This document shows positions 17,614-27,688 of a DNA stretch of 64,000 bases, piece after piece (position 1 is the stretch's first letter; the number at the start of each line of letters is the position of its first letter). Below the pieces are notes generated by a model that was given only the letters and a program-made list of their open reading frames with translations, was not told the DNA's origin and made no database searches. Made by a program: the position numbers and the translations under genes. Source of the stretch: an uncultured Bacteroidales bacterium. Lineage in GTDB: Bacteria; Bacteroidota; Bacteroidia; Bacteroidales; UBA932. The stretch covers positions 124,001 to 188,000 of the forward strand of contig CAKUSP010000003.1 of assembly GCA_934680015.1 (NCBI GenBank), given 5' to 3'.

Positions 17614-20232
17614 TCAAGACTTGGCAGCTTTCACTAGGGCTTCGAAAGCATTGGCCAATCCATCTATATCCTTACCTCCAGCGGTTGCAAATCCAGGTTG
17701 TCCACCGCCACCACCAGCAATGAATTTAGCTGCTACACGAATGTCCTTACCAGCATTTTTCCCGGACTGCACAAGATCAGAAGTGTACATAAGGGCAAGT
17801 TGTGGCTTACCATCTACTTTATAAGCAGCTACAAGAGCTGTCTGAGTTTCTCTTTTTTGAAGATAATTTGCAGCATCCCTCAGTAAAGAAGGCTCATCAC
17901 ACTCTGTAAGTTTAATAAGTTTTAAATTACCTTCGAATTCTACCTTTCTGGCCAATTCGTCAGCGTACAACTGAGCCTTTTGACGAGCATACTCCTCTGC
18001 CTGCTTTTTATAAATCGCGTTTTCATCCAACAGCTTTTGAATGGCACCCATTAAATCTTGTGTGTTATTAAAAGCAGAACGCGCTTTTTTCATAGTATCC
18101 TGCAAATCGGCTACATATGCTTCTGTATCCTCGCCTGTTATAGCCTCGATTCTTCTTATACCAGCAGCTATTGCAGACTCACTCATAATTTTAAACATGC
18201 CAATCTTTCCAGTAGCTGAAGTATGACAGCCTCCGCACAACTCTACGCTTGGTCCGAATTTCACCACTCGAACCTTATCTCCGTATTTCTCTCCAAACAG
18301 GGCTATAGCACCCATAAGTTTAGCCTCCTGCATAGTGGCGTCCCTTTTTTCCTCAAGATGAATATCAGCTCTTATCAGCTCATTTACGCGATTCTCCACT
18401 GCTTTAATCTGCTCTTCGGAAAGCTTTTCAAAATGTGAGAAATCGAAGCGAAGGCCATGCTCATTAACATACGAGCCCTTTTGCTCTACATGTGATCCCA
18501 GAATTTCACGAAGAGCATAATCCATAAGGTGTGTACAAGAGTGATTATTAGCGATCTTCTGTCTTCTGTGAGCATCGACGCACAAGGTAAAGTCGCCCTC
18601 ACAATCCATAGGCAACCTATCAGCGATATGAACTATAAGGTTATTATCGTAGATCGTATTTAATATCTGTATCTTCTCTCCATCTGCTGCTATCGCATAA
18701 CCGGTATCACCTACTTCGCCACCCATCTCAGCATAGAAAGGAGTCCTGTCAAAAACCAGCTGCAACATAGTCTTATTCTTTTGAACTACAGTTCGTTGCT
18801 TTAACAACTTTACTCCTAATAGAGTAGTGTTGTCATATCCTTCGAATTTACTCTGCCCACTATGATATTCCTGCCAATCCCCGAATTCATTAGCTGTGGC
18901 ATTGCGTGCACGCTCCTTTTGCTTTTGAAGTTCTGCAGCGAATCCATCTAGATCAATTTCATATCCATGCTCTGCAGCAATAAGTTCCGTAAGATCGACC
19001 GGGAAACCATAAGTATCATAAAGCACAAATGCATCCACACCTGGTATCACCTTAGTCGATGAAGACTTAGCCATATATTCATCAAGAAGTTTTATACCCC
19101 TATCCAAGGTCCTTAAAAATGCCAATTCCTCCTCTCTAATAACGGATTCTATCAACCTCTGCTGGCTGACGAGCTCTGGATAAGCCTCCCCCATATCTGA
19201 TACCAACTGAGGTACAAGACGACAAAGGAAAGGTTCAGAAAAGCCTAAAAATGTGTAACCATAACGCACTGCACGACGAAGTATACGACGTATTACATAG
19301 CCAGCCTTTACATTAGAAGGGAGTTGTCCGTCCGCTATAGAAAAAGCTATCGCCCTTATATGGTCTGCAATTACACGCATAGCGACATCTGTCTTTTCCG
19401 ATTCACCATAACGATGTCCACTCAATTCGCCTATCTTATTCAACATGCCAGTAAACACATCTGAATCATAGTTACTGTTTTTCCCTTGAAGAACAGCACA
19501 TAGACGCTCAAATCCCATTCCCGTATCTATGTTTTTTGCAGGTAGATTCTCCAAATGTCCATCTGCCATACGCATATACTGCATGAAAACTATATTCCAT
19601 ATTTCGATAACGTGCGGATCTGATTTATTTACAAGATTTTTACCTTCAATCCCAGAAGCCTTTTCTTCTGGTGTGCGTATGTCAATATGTATCTCCGAGC
19701 ATGGACCACATGGACCTGTATCTCCCATCTCCCAGAAATTATCATGTTTGTTTCCTAGTATGATATGATCCTCTGGCAGGTATTTAAGCCAAGCATTCTT
19801 CGCCTCAATATCCATTTCCGTTCCATCGTCAGAACTACCCTCAAAAACAGTGGCATATAGTAAATTCTTATCTATACCATAGACACTTGTTAGGAGTTCC
19901 CATGCCATATCGATAGCTTCTTTTTTGAAATAGTCACCAAAACTCCAGTTCCCAAGCATTTCAAACATAGTGTGATGATATGTATCATGCCCCACCTCTT
20001 CCAGATCATTATGCTTTCCACTAACTCTCAAACACTTCTGGCTATCTGCAGCTCGCTTGTATGGCGCTTTTGTGTTTCCAAGGAATATATCTTTGAATTG
20101 ATTCATTCCAGCATTAGTAAACATCAATGTTGGATCCCCCTTAATTACCATCGGCGCTGAAGGAACGATGGTGTGTCCCTTTGAAGCATAAAAATCCAGG
20201 AATTTCTGCCTGATTTCTTTAGATGTCATCAT
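17614..20232 (-). CDS. alaS: Alanyl-tRNA synthetase
   Basis: 872 residues, the normal length. The class II catalytic domain begins [18 protein letters not shown], with [15 protein letters not shown] and [13 protein letters not shown] typical of AlaRS. The editing domain has the zinc ligands HSCTH and CGGCH, and the C-Ala domain ends with the Gly-rich [10 protein letters not shown] motif. It charges tRNA-Ala and clears mischarged Ser or Gly. The second Met (20229) is an equally good start. Gene order alaS, lptG/fmt, two M23 genes and merR suggests one transcript from the promoter box at 20339-20346. Confidence 0.98.
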   Translation of the reverse strand: MMTSKEIRQKFLDFYASKGHTIVPSAPMVIKGDPTLMFTNAGMNQFKDIFLGNTKAPYKRAADSQKCLRVSGKHNDLEEVGHDTYHHTMFEMLGNWSFGDYFKKEAIDMAWELLTSVYGIDKNLLYATVFEGSSDDGTEMDIEAKNAWLKYLPEDHIILGNKHDNFWEMGDTGPCGPCSEIHIDIRTPEEKASGIEGKNLVNKSDPHVIEIWNIVFMQYMRMADGHLENLPAKNIDTGMGFERLCAVLQGKNSNYDSDVFTGMLNKIGELSGHRYGESEKTDVAMRVIADHIRAIAFSIADGQLPSNVKAGYVIRRILRRAVRYGYTFLGFSEPFLCRLVPQLVSDMGEAYPELVSQQRLIESVIREEELAFLRTLDRGIKLLDEYMAKSSSTKVIPGVDAFVLYDTYGFPVDLTELIAAEHGYEIDLDGFAAELQKQKERARNATANEFGDWQEYHSGQSKFEGYDNTTLLGVKLLKQRTVVQKNKTMLQLVFDRTPFYAEMGGEVGDTGYAIAADGEKIQILNTIYDNNLIVHIADRLPMDCEGDFTLCVDAHRRQKIANNHSCTHLMDYALREILGSHVEQKGSYVNEHGLRFDFSHFEKLSEEQIKAVENRVNELIRADIHLEEKRDATMQEAKLMGAIALFGEKYGDKVRVVKFGPSVELCGGCHTSATGKIGMFKIMSESAIAAGIRRIEAITGEDTEAYVADLQDTMKKARSAFNNTQDLMGAIQKLLDENAIYKKQAEEYARQKAQLYADELARKVEFEGNLKLIKLTECDEPSLLRDAANYLQKRETQTALVAAYKVDGKPQLALMYTSDLVQSGKNAGKDIRVAAKFIAGGGGGQPGFATAGGKDIDGLANAFEALVKAAKS

Positions 20233-20338
20233 ATATTAATTACCTTTTAAATTACTACTTGAGGCCCCCTCTTCTCTTCTCCATATTCTGGTTTAAATCT
20301 CATATAGGAATACGATTCTTCTACAGGGCATAATCGCG

Positions 20339-20346
20339 CAAATATA
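20339..20346 (-). promoter_or_regulatory. -7 box of the alaS operon
   Basis: TATATTTG on the complement, perfect for TAnnTTTG, 106 bases upstream of the alaS ATG. The leader is long for this window. A -33 element is not clear. Confidence 0.6.
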
Positions 20347-20385
20347 ACTAAAATTTAGCAACGTAAAAAAATAAGTTGCGCCAGA

Positions 20386-20442
20386 TTATTATGGGATTTC
20401 AAGGTAGTTTCGACTTTGAAAGAAGAAGCATACTGAGAAAAA
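20386..20442. repeat. Interspersed intergenic repeat, copy B
   Basis: Aligns with 952-1006 over about 55 bases, sharing the blocks ATTAT, GGATTT, AGTTTC, TTGAAA, GAAG and TACTG with small gaps. It lies between the alaS promoter and the SIMPL gene. Confidence 0.5.
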
Positions 20443-20526
20443 TAGACTAAGGCACTATTATTGTTAACAAACTGAAGCGGATCATTTCATTTTTTCTTCA
20501 CATTAAAATTCATAAAAAAATAATTT

Positions 20527-21228
20527 ATGGAAAGAAACAGATTAAGTAGTGCGATCGTTCTAAGCATCGCCATTATAACAGCTAGCATAATGCTACCAAA
20601 AGCCGTAAAAGACTACAAATCCTATGACAGAATCGTCACAGTCAAGGGATTGTGCGAAAGAGAAGTAAAAGCGGATAAAGTAATTTGGCCCATAGCTTAT
20701 AAAGTGTCGAGTGATAATCTCACTGATCTTACAAATAACATGGAAGCCAAGCGTAAGGCCATATTATCCTTTCTGCAAGAAGGTGGAATCGACTCTTCCG
20801 AGATAACTCTTTCAGCGCCATTCATTTCGGATAAATACTCTCAGGATTATGGAGTAGATCGCAAATTTCGATATGTGAGTCAGAACACCATTACTGTATG
20901 CACGAATAAAGTGGATAAGATTCTCTCTCTCTCCTCCAGGATACAAGACCTTCTTAAAGCTGGAGTATTGGTCAGCAAAGAAAATTACTGGGATAGCAAC
21001 ATACAATACATATTCGAAGGTCTAAATGAGATTAAGCCGGAAATGATTCACGAGGCCATGGCAAACGCGCGAATAGCCGCCGAACAGTTCGCGACAGATT
21101 CAAACAGTAAATTAGGTAAACTCAAAACAGCTTCACAAGGAACTTTCAGCATAGAAGACAGGGACTCCACCACACCTCAGATTAAACGCGTAAGAGTGGT
21201 AACTTCTCTAACCTATTATCTTCATTGA
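20527..21228 (+). CDS. SIMPL-domain protein, membrane-anchored
   Basis: 233 residues. A hydrophobic segment at about 9-25 (a signal anchor) precedes a SIMPL (DUF541) domain, recognised by VTVKGLCEREVKADKVIW and the alternating helix/strand pattern ending VTSLTYYLH. Homologues are periplasmic or outer membrane-associated proteins linked to oxidative stress, and oligomerise into cages; no enzymatic role is known. It is a single-gene unit with a bidirectional terminator after it. Confidence 0.9.
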   Translation: MERNRLSSAIVLSIAIITASIMLPKAVKDYKSYDRIVTVKGLCEREVKADKVIWPIAYKVSSDNLTDLTNNMEAKRKAILSFLQEGGIDSSEITLSAPFISDKYSQDYGVDRKFRYVSQNTITVCTNKVDKILSLSSRIQDLLKAGVLVSKENYWDSNIQYIFEGLNEIKPEMIHEAMANARIAAEQFATDSNSKLGKLKTASQGTFSIEDRDSTTPQIKRVRVVTSLTYYLH

Positions 21229-21243
21229 TAAACCATACCGCAA

Positions 21244-21283
21244 AATAAATGGAGCGCCCTTTCAAAAGGACGCTCCATTTATT
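21244..21283. terminator. Bidirectional intrinsic terminator
   Basis: AATAAATGGAGCG pairs with CGCTCCATTTATT; within the loop GCCCTTTCAAAAGGAC can extend the stem. A-rich on one side and T-rich on the other, it serves both the SIMPL gene (plus) and the FKBP gene (minus). Confidence 0.9.
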
Positions 21284-21303
21284 ATATTCATTAAAATTCT
21301 CAA

Positions 21304-22110
21304 CTACTCAGCCTTAGGCTCTTCTGCTTTAGCCTTTGCTACCTTCTCCAAACTGATATTGAAAATCAATGTTTCAGCAGGCCCAATAGCTCCTCTTGTT
21401 CCCTGCTCACCATAAGCGAGTTTATAAGGAACATATATTTCGATTTCACCACCTTCGCCGATTAAAGGAAGTGCCTCATTCCATCCTTCTATTACCTGTC
21501 CTAAGGTAAACTTGACAGCATCGCTTCCTTCTTTAGTCTCGTCAAATACAGTCCCATCTAAAAGGGTTCCTCTATATTTTACCCATACGGTGTCGCTAAG
21601 AGCAGGATGAATGTCGTTGCCTTCAGAGATAATCTTATACTGAAGACCTGAAGCCGCAACATTTACTCCTGGCTTTTTCGCATTCTTGTTAAGGAATTTC
21701 TCTTCTCTTTCCTTATTTGAATATAGTGTGTACTCGCGACGGTTCATTAAATAATTGTTAAACAATTCGTTCATGTCGTTAGGATTAACACGGAACTGAG
21801 CAGCGAACTCTTCTGGATCATCCGTCTGCTTAGCTTTAAGAAAGTCCTCGATACCCTTGCGAATCTCAGACATATTCAAATCGCCAAAATTATACCCCTT
21901 AATGAAAGAACCGAAATTCACACCTACAAGGTAACTTACATCATTAAGTTCTTTTCTTGAAGGAAGAAAATCCTTTGCTACCTTTTCCTTAGGGACAACC
22001 TCAGAGGTGGCCTCATCTGATGGTGAAGTAACTTCCTCAGCCTTGTTTTCCTGACAAGCTACAACCATCACACCCATTGAAAGTGCTAATAATAATTTAC
22101 TAATTTTCAT
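21304..22110 (-). CDS. FKBP-type peptidyl-prolyl isomerase, lipoprotein
   Basis: 268 residues. A signal peptide ends with lipobox VVAC (Cys19). An acidic linker and helical FkpA-like N-terminal domain (about 45-150) follow, then an FKBP domain with VKYRGTLLDGTVFDE, VIEGWNEALPLIGEGG and YKLAYGEQG. It assists folding of envelope proteins in the periplasm. It is the last gene of the minus-strand run that starts at the deoxynucleoside kinases, 12 bases after the ROK kinase gene. Confidence 0.94.
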   Translation of the reverse strand: MKISKLLLALSMGVMVVACQENKAEEVTSPSDEATSEVVPKEKVAKDFLPSRKELNDVSYLVGVNFGSFIKGYNFGDLNMSEIRKGIEDFLKAKQTDDPEEFAAQFRVNPNDMNELFNNYLMNRREYTLYSNKEREEKFLNKNAKKPGVNVAASGLQYKIISEGNDIHPALSDTVWVKYRGTLLDGTVFDETKEGSDAVKFTLGQVIEGWNEALPLIGEGGEIEIYVPYKLAYGEQGTRGAIGPAETLIFNISLEKVAKAKAEEPKAE

Positions 22111-22122
22111 ATATTTAACATT

Positions 22123-23082
22123 TTAAAGTTCCCATGCTAGAGCAGAAGCGCCCAAAATGGCAGCGTCTGACTCTTTTAGTTGAGAGAATAAAAGATCCAC
22201 TTTATCTCTCCATAAAGGAAGTACATTCTCATTCATAGCCTTGAAAGTCGGCTCATATATAAACTCCTTCGCCCTTGCTAATCCACCGAAGAGAACTATA
22301 GCCTCTGGAGCGGAGAATTCTATAAAGTCTGCCAATTTCTCTCCAAGTATACGCCCTGTATAATCAAATACATGCTTTGCAAGAGCATCGCCTTCCTTAG
22401 CTGCATCATAAACATCTTTAGATGTAATCTTGTCCACCGAACGAAGAAGAGACGGTTCATCTGACATTTCAAGCCACTCACGAGCCGTACGTGCTACGCC
22501 AATAGCTGAACAATATGCCTCCAAACATCCCTGCTTTCCACAACCACACTGACGTCCGTTGTGTCGTATTGCACAGGTGTGTCCCAATTCTCCAGCAAAT
22601 CCGTCACTTCCATAAAGGACTTCACCATTGATAACTATACCGCTACCTACGCCTGTTCCAAGCGTAATCATTATGAAGTGCTTCATGCCTTTAGCCACGC
22701 CATAAGTCATTTCGCCCACAGCAGCCGCATTAGCATCGTTAGTAAGTGCCACTGGAATTCCGTCAAGGGCACCACTTAACATATTTGCAAATGGCACACT
22801 TTGTTTAGCCGCCCACACAAGATTCGGAGCGAATGCGATCTCTCCCGTATAATAATTGCCATTCGGAGCGCCAACTCCAATACCCCTTATTTGTCCTTCC
22901 TTTCCTGACTTTACGATAAGTTCCTTTATAGCTTTTGCCAATTCATTAACAAATACTTGGGCATCTTCGTGTCTATCAGTGCGGATTACGCTTTGAATCA
23001 GAACATCACCACGAGCATCCACCACTCCTATTTTAGCGGTCTGACCACCTACATCCACACCTACTACATATTGCTTTTCCAT
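22123..23082 (-). CDS. ROK-family sugar kinase (glucokinase-like)
   Basis: 319 residues. The N-terminal phosphate motif DVGGQTAKIGVVD, the ROK signature region with GELGH and the zinc motif CGCGKQGCLEAYC are all present. These features fit a glucokinase-like ROK kinase; N-acetylmannosamine or other hexose kinases cannot be excluded. It is followed by the FKBP gene and preceded, 19 bases away, by a FucP-like transporter, so sugar uptake and phosphorylation are coupled. Confidence 0.93.
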   Translation of the reverse strand: MEKQYVVGVDVGGQTAKIGVVDARGDVLIQSVIRTDRHEDAQVFVNELAKAIKELIVKSGKEGQIRGIGVGAPNGNYYTGEIAFAPNLVWAAKQSVPFANMLSGALDGIPVALTNDANAAAVGEMTYGVAKGMKHFIMITLGTGVGSGIVINGEVLYGSDGFAGELGHTCAIRHNGRQCGCGKQGCLEAYCSAIGVARTAREWLEMSDEPSLLRSVDKITSKDVYDAAKEGDALAKHVFDYTGRILGEKLADFIEFSAPEAIVLFGGLARAKEFIYEPTFKAMNENVLPLWRDKVDLLFSQLKESDAAILGASALAWEL

Positions 23083-23101
23083 AATCTTCTTTCACTAATA
23101 T

Positions 23102-24361
23102 TTACTCCACTGGAATGTCTTTATTTACATTTTTGCTGCCGACAATAGCATAGAAAATCAAATATCCCAAGCACACTATCAACAGTGCATAACTAGGAAG
23201 AGATCCTACCTTATCAGCAATTGCATTCTGAACAAATGGAATTATACCACCACCACAAACAAGTGCCATGAAAATACCTGACGCTGCAGCCGTATACTTT
23301 CCAAGCCCTTCTGCGGCAAGATTAAATATAGAACCCCACATTACAGATGTACAAAGGCCACACGCTACTATAAAGAAAAGAGCCACTGGAATGCCATCAA
23401 TAACCACTGATTCTGGGATAAATATTACGCCTAACAATAAAAGCGCAGCTGCACTTGAGGTTATAAGAAGCATTTTTTTACTGCTCACCTTTGCTCCTAT
23501 AGCGCCACCGACTAGACGGCCTATAAGCATACAGAACCAATACGCAGCTACAAACGAACCGGCGATAGCCGGACCTATCTCCTTAACTCCAGAAAAATAT
23601 ACATTAGCGGTATTAGGAATGCCCACCTCGATACCCACATAGAAGAAAATAGCTATAGCGCCAAGAACGAAGTGACGGAAAGAAAGAGGAGAATGCTGTG
23701 ATTTGCCAGTAACTCCATTCTTTCGATTTGCCTTCTCCTCAGCAGTTTCCATATGAGGTTCAGGAATCTCAGTAAATGAAATCACGACAAATGCAATGGC
23801 AAATATAGCCATAGCCAATATCATAACTGGAGCGGCTTTCGCTACAGTGGCATTCTCGATAGAGCCACCTACGAGCCAACCCACAAGCATAGGAGCGAGG
23901 GTACCACCTATAGAATTGCACGCGCCACCGAACTGTACTAACTGATTACCCTTATTTCCACCACCTCCAAGAGTGTTAAGCATAGGATTAACACAAATAT
24001 TTAGAAGACACATTGAGAAACCTGCAACGAATGCGCCTGCGATGTACACCCCGAAAGACTCTGCATAGCCTGAAGCGAACTGAATAGCTACACCGAGTAA
24101 GCCAATTACAACAGCAAGTCTTGAAGTGAATTTGTATCCTCTTCGCTTTAATATTATACCGCCCGGAATACCCATACAAGCATAAGCTATAAAATTAGCT
24201 AGGGTTCCCAATTGTGAAAGTGCTTTACTAGCACCAAACTGATTTGTTACAACTACACCCATGGAACCAGCAAGATTCGTCACGAATGCAATCATAAAAA
24301 ATAGTGCAAACATCACCACGATAGCTGGTGTGTAGTTTTGTTTTTTTACGTTTACTGACAT
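23102..24361 (-). CDS. FucP-like sugar MFS transporter
   Basis: 419 residues with about twelve hydrophobic helices. FALFFMIAFVTNLAGSMGVVV at the N-terminus and CVNPMLNTLGGGGNKGNQLVQFGG in the first half match the glucose/galactose/fucose:H+ symporter group of the major facilitator superfamily. The pairing with a ROK kinase 19 bases downstream suggests hexose, perhaps glucose, import. The substrate is inferred only from this neighbourhood. Confidence 0.93.
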   Translation of the reverse strand: MSVNVKKQNYTPAIVVMFALFFMIAFVTNLAGSMGVVVTNQFGASKALSQLGTLANFIAYACMGIPGGIILKRRGYKFTSRLAVVIGLLGVAIQFASGYAESFGVYIAGAFVAGFSMCLLNICVNPMLNTLGGGGNKGNQLVQFGGACNSIGGTLAPMLVGWLVGGSIENATVAKAAPVMILAMAIFAIAFVVISFTEIPEPHMETAEEKANRKNGVTGKSQHSPLSFRHFVLGAIAIFFYVGIEVGIPNTANVYFSGVKEIGPAIAGSFVAAYWFCMLIGRLVGGAIGAKVSSKKMLLITSSAAALLLLGVIFIPESVVIDGIPVALFFIVACGLCTSVMWGSIFNLAAEGLGKYTAAASGIFMALVCGGGIIPFVQNAIADKVGSLPSYALLIVCLGYLIFYAIVGSKNVNKDIPVE

Positions 24362-24406
24362 TTCTTTATCTTAATGTTATTAAATATCTTCATACGCTGC
24401 CTTCAA

Positions 24407-26281
24407 TTAATCAAGAGCAGCAAGATTCTGTGGATTAATTAGTTTTTTACCCTCAGTAGTATATGCATAGTCTATTCGTTTAGCAAAATGCTTTTCTACC
24501 TTTCCACGCACAACCTTTCCTGTAGAATTCACCAAACCATTCTTTTCCGTAAACGGCTCCTCACAAACCACAATGGCAGCAGGTAGCCATTTCTCTGGGA
24601 ACTGCCCTGCACGTGAGCCACCTTTTTTGTAGCTATCGACATCGGCCTGAATAAGGCGAAGTTGTGCCTCTTTGTCTCCTGGCGCAGCTGTTTTTAAAGC
24701 CTCCTTATTTGGAACCACTAAAACTATTGTATATGGGCACTGATTATTATGCAATATGACGTTGTCTATGTATTTAGATACTACCGCTAGATTATCTTCG
24801 TATCCTTCAGGAGAATACTTTTCCCCATCTGATGATATTAAAAGACTCTTAAAGCGTCCTGTCACATAAAGATAACGCGGATCTTCTTTACAGATGTAAC
24901 CGCGATCTCCCGTATGCAGCCACCCATCTACTATGGTTTCAGCCGTCGCCTCTGGATTCTTCCAATATCCAGCCATGACATTTTCACCTTTTATGACGAT
25001 CTCCCCAGTCTGTCCATTAGGAAGAATACGATTCTCATCATCGCGTATTGTGCATTCCATAGGACTTACAATTCTACCAGAAGATCCGAATCTTGCGTAA
25101 CCTGGGGCATTTGAGCATATTATCGGTGTAGCTTCAGATAAGCCATATCCTTGGAAAGTCGGCATCCCTATAGCACAGAAATACCTCTGCAATTCTATAT
25201 CCAAAAGAGCGCCTCCACCCACACAGAATTTCATCTTGCCGCCGAAAGTCTCACGTATCTTCGAGAAAACGAGTTTATCGAAAAGCTTTACAAATGGTTT
25301 TCTCCAGAATTGCGATCCACCTTGATTATAATAATCTTTATAATAAGCCCTTGCATTCTTAAGAGCTATATTGTATAGTTTTTCTGTAGTTTTTCCTTTA
25401 GCCTTAACACCATTCTCAATAGCCTTCTTGAAACTACGGCTTATAGCAGGCACTGTAAGCATCACTTGTGGTTTAACCTCCTTCATGGTAGGTAAGATGT
25501 TACGCAGCTGAGCCTGTGGAGTTTTTCCTGGAACAGTCGCTATGCTTCCACCATAACTCATCATTGTATAAAGTCCAGCCACATGAGCAAAACAGTGGTC
25601 CATAGGTAAGATTATAAGCATGATATCTCCATGGGCGATATTAATAACCGAAGCTCCCTGGGCGACATTGGCCGTATAATTCCTATGAGTAAGCAGAATG
25701 CCTTTAGGGTCTGCTGTCGTTCCGGAGGTGTAACTTATGTTAGCATAATCATCTGGTCCGACGGATGCCATACGCTCCTCTAGAGCTCCTGGGTGGTCTT
25801 TAATAAACTGCTCACCCATCTTATGGATATCGCTTAGATATATTTCTCCCTCTTTCAAAGGAATATCATCCATAACAATAACCTTTTCAATTTCAGGGCA
25901 TTTATCTATTACTCGACGTACCTTTTCAATCTCCATTTCAGAGGCTACGATAAAACGAGAATCAGAATGATTAATGCGGAATGTCAAATCATAATCAGAC
26001 TCAAGTTTATAAGAAAGAGGAACATCAACACCTCCTGCGAAAAGAATTCCGAATTCTGTAATCACCCACATAGGACGAGCCTCTGCTAAAAGCGAGACCT
26101 TGTCTCCTTTCTTTAGGCCTAAAGCCATAAAGCCGGCAGCTAACAATTTCGCTTCTTCGCGAGTTTTATTAAAGGAGGTTTCCGTCCAGACTCCGTTGAC
26201 TTTCTCTCGTAGATAAGTTTCGTCTTTGTACTTATCCACATACTCGTTCACGAAATCGATAATGGTAGTTCTTTTAGTCAT
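24407..26281 (-). CDS. AMP-forming acyl-CoA ligase, long-chain type
   Basis: 624 residues. The adenylation P-loop region is YTSGTTADPKGILLTH; GYGLSEATP, GWLHTGDRG and the ligase core YLYVTGRFKSLLISSDGEKYSPEGYED follow. The length and the long-chain type motifs point to fatty acyl-CoA synthetase (FadD15/ACSL-like). It activates fatty acids with ATP and CoA in the cytoplasm. It is 12 bases after the deoxynucleoside kinase gene. Other aryl or short-chain acids remain possible substrates. Confidence 0.92.
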   Translation of the reverse strand: MTKRTTIIDFVNEYVDKYKDETYLREKVNGVWTETSFNKTREEAKLLAAGFMALGLKKGDKVSLLAEARPMWVITEFGILFAGGVDVPLSYKLESDYDLTFRINHSDSRFIVASEMEIEKVRRVIDKCPEIEKVIVMDDIPLKEGEIYLSDIHKMGEQFIKDHPGALEERMASVGPDDYANISYTSGTTADPKGILLTHRNYTANVAQGASVINIAHGDIMLIILPMDHCFAHVAGLYTMMSYGGSIATVPGKTPQAQLRNILPTMKEVKPQVMLTVPAISRSFKKAIENGVKAKGKTTEKLYNIALKNARAYYKDYYNQGGSQFWRKPFVKLFDKLVFSKIRETFGGKMKFCVGGGALLDIELQRYFCAIGMPTFQGYGLSEATPIICSNAPGYARFGSSGRIVSPMECTIRDDENRILPNGQTGEIVIKGENVMAGYWKNPEATAETIVDGWLHTGDRGYICKEDPRYLYVTGRFKSLLISSDGEKYSPEGYEDNLAVVSKYIDNVILHNNQCPYTIVLVVPNKEALKTAAPGDKEAQLRLIQADVDSYKKGGSRAGQFPEKWLPAAIVVCEEPFTEKNGLVNSTGKVVRGKVEKHFAKRIDYAYTTEGKKLINPQNLAALD

Positions 26282-26293
26282 ATTGAAATACTA

Positions 26294-26914
26294 TTAATTG
26301 TTTGAAAATAAGCCATAAAGCTGGGCGTCAATCATGTCTGTAACTTTCGAAAAGTCCTCAGGATTGTTTCCAAACTTTATATGATCAGCATCTATGACGA
26401 GCAAATTGCCATCATAGCTATTGATCCAATTCTCATATTTTTCATTTAGTCCTGTAAGATAATCTATTCGAATACCTTTTTCATAATCTCTTCCTCGTTT
26501 TTGTATCTGCGAAACCAGATTAGGGATACTAGAACGAAGATAAATAAGCAGATCTGGATTCCCCACTAGAGACATCATCAGATTAAACAAATCGGAATAA
26601 TTTTCAAAATCTCGCGTGCTCATCAGACCCATATCATGCAGGTTAGGAGCAAAAATACGAGCATCCTCATATATGGTTCTATCCTGTATTATGACATCAT
26701 CAGTCTTTGAGATATCCACCACATCCTTAAAACGCTTGTTTAAAAAGTAGATTTGTAAATTAAATGACCATCTAGCCATATCTTCATAGAAATCAGCCAA
26801 GTACGGATTATAATCAACAGATTCGAATTTCGGAATCCATCCATAATGTGCGGCCAACATCTTCGTAAGCGTGGTTTTTCCGCTTCCTATATTACCTGCA
26901 ATTGCGATATGCAT
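26294..26914 (-). CDS. Deoxynucleoside kinase (copy 2)
   Basis: 206 residues. The P-loop is GNIGSGKTTL; the QDRTIYED block and the RGRDYEKGI lid region match the deoxyadenosine/deoxyguanosine/deoxycytidine kinase family. It phosphorylates salvaged deoxynucleosides. It is a close paralogue of the gene at 26949 (about 60% similar by eye over the full length). A perfect TAAATTTG box lies between the two copies, so this copy may have its own promoter. Confidence 0.94.
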   Translation of the reverse strand: MHIAIAGNIGSGKTTLTKMLAAHYGWIPKFESVDYNPYLADFYEDMARWSFNLQIYFLNKRFKDVVDISKTDDVIIQDRTIYEDARIFAPNLHDMGLMSTRDFENYSDLFNLMMSLVGNPDLLIYLRSSIPNLVSQIQKRGRDYEKGIRIDYLTGLNEKYENWINSYDGNLLVIDADHIKFGNNPEDFSKVTDMIDAQLYGLFSNN

Positions 26915-26935
26915 AGCGTTTTTGTTTATATCCTA

Positions 26936-26943
26936 CAAATTTA
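26936..26943 (-). promoter_or_regulatory. -7 box between the two dNK genes
   Basis: TAAATTTG on the complement, 21 bases upstream of the ATG at 26914. It lies in the 34-base gap between the kinase copies. Confidence 0.5.
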
Positions 26944-26948
26944 ATAAA

Positions 26949-27563
26949 TTATTTGAATAATCCGTAGAGGGCGGCATCAATCCTATCCGTCACATAGGAG
27001 AAATCCTTCGGATTCTTTTCAAAATTCAATTCATCCCCATCTATTACAATAAGTTTACCCTGATACCTACTTATCCATTCTTCATACAGCTCGTTCAATC
27101 CAGACAGGTACTCTATGCTTATAGCCTGCTCATAGTCCCTGCCTCTCTTTTGAATCTGTGAAACTAGATGTGGGATACTGGAGCGGATATATATCAGCAA
27201 ATCTGGTTGCTTAACTAACGACATCATAAGATTAAACAAATCCATGTAAGTACCATAATCCCTATCTGAGAGATTCCCCATTTTATGGTTATTCGCCACA
27301 AATATTTCTACACCCTCCATTATGGTCCTATCCTGAATGATTACATCCCTACTTTTAGCAATCTCCAACACATCCTTAAAACGCTGTGCCAGAAAATACA
27401 CTTCCAAATTAAAAGACCATCGCGAAATATCCGAATAATAATCTTCAAGATATGGATTATATGTTACAGACTCATACCGCGGAGTCCAATTATAATACTC
27501 AGCAAGCATTCTCGTCAGTGTGGTCTTGCCACACCCTATATTTCCTGCGACACCTATATGCAT
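26949..27563 (-). CDS. Deoxynucleoside kinase (copy 1)
   Basis: 204 residues. P-loop GNIGCGKTTL, the QDRTIMEG catalytic block and the lid region RGRDYEQAI. Same family as the next copy, from which it differs mainly in the substrate-facing middle. Paired dNKs in lactobacilli form a heterodimer of deoxyadenosine and deoxyguanosine/deoxycytidine kinases; whether these two do so is inference. It has its own promoter box (27586-27593), facing away from the hydrolase gene. Confidence 0.94.
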   Translation of the reverse strand: MHIGVAGNIGCGKTTLTRMLAEYYNWTPRYESVTYNPYLEDYYSDISRWSFNLEVYFLAQRFKDVLEIAKSRDVIIQDRTIMEGVEIFVANNHKMGNLSDRDYGTYMDLFNLMMSLVKQPDLLIYIRSSIPHLVSQIQKRGRDYEQAISIEYLSGLNELYEEWISRYQGKLIVIDGDELNFEKNPKDFSYVTDRIDAALYGLFK

Positions 27564-27585
27564 TCTATGAATAAACTTATTCTTA

Positions 27586-27593
27586 CAAATTTA
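27586..27593 (-). promoter_or_regulatory. -7 box of the first dNK gene
   Basis: TAAATTTG on the complement, 22 bases upstream of the ATG at 27563. It is back-to-back with the plus-strand box at 27607-27614. Confidence 0.6.
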
Positions 27594-27606
27594 CAATAAA
27601 GTTTCT

Positions 27607-27614
27607 TATTTTTG
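27607..27614 (+). promoter_or_regulatory. -7 box of the MBL-fold hydrolase gene
   Basis: TATTTTTG, perfect for TAnnTTTG, 74 bases upstream of the ATG at 27689. Confidence 0.55.
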
Positions 27615-27688
27615 CCGAGCAGACGACAAACATTAAAATATTACTAGACAAAGTATGTTCTGTGCCGAAAACCAAAATATTATTTATC

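Larger units (their letters stand above)
20233..20526. other. Divergent intergenic region alaS/SIMPL
   Basis: A 294-base gap between divergent genes. It contains the alaS -7 box (20339-20346) and repeat copy B (20386-20442). No further gene or RNA was seen, and no convincing -7 box was found for the SIMPL gene. Confidence 0.7.
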
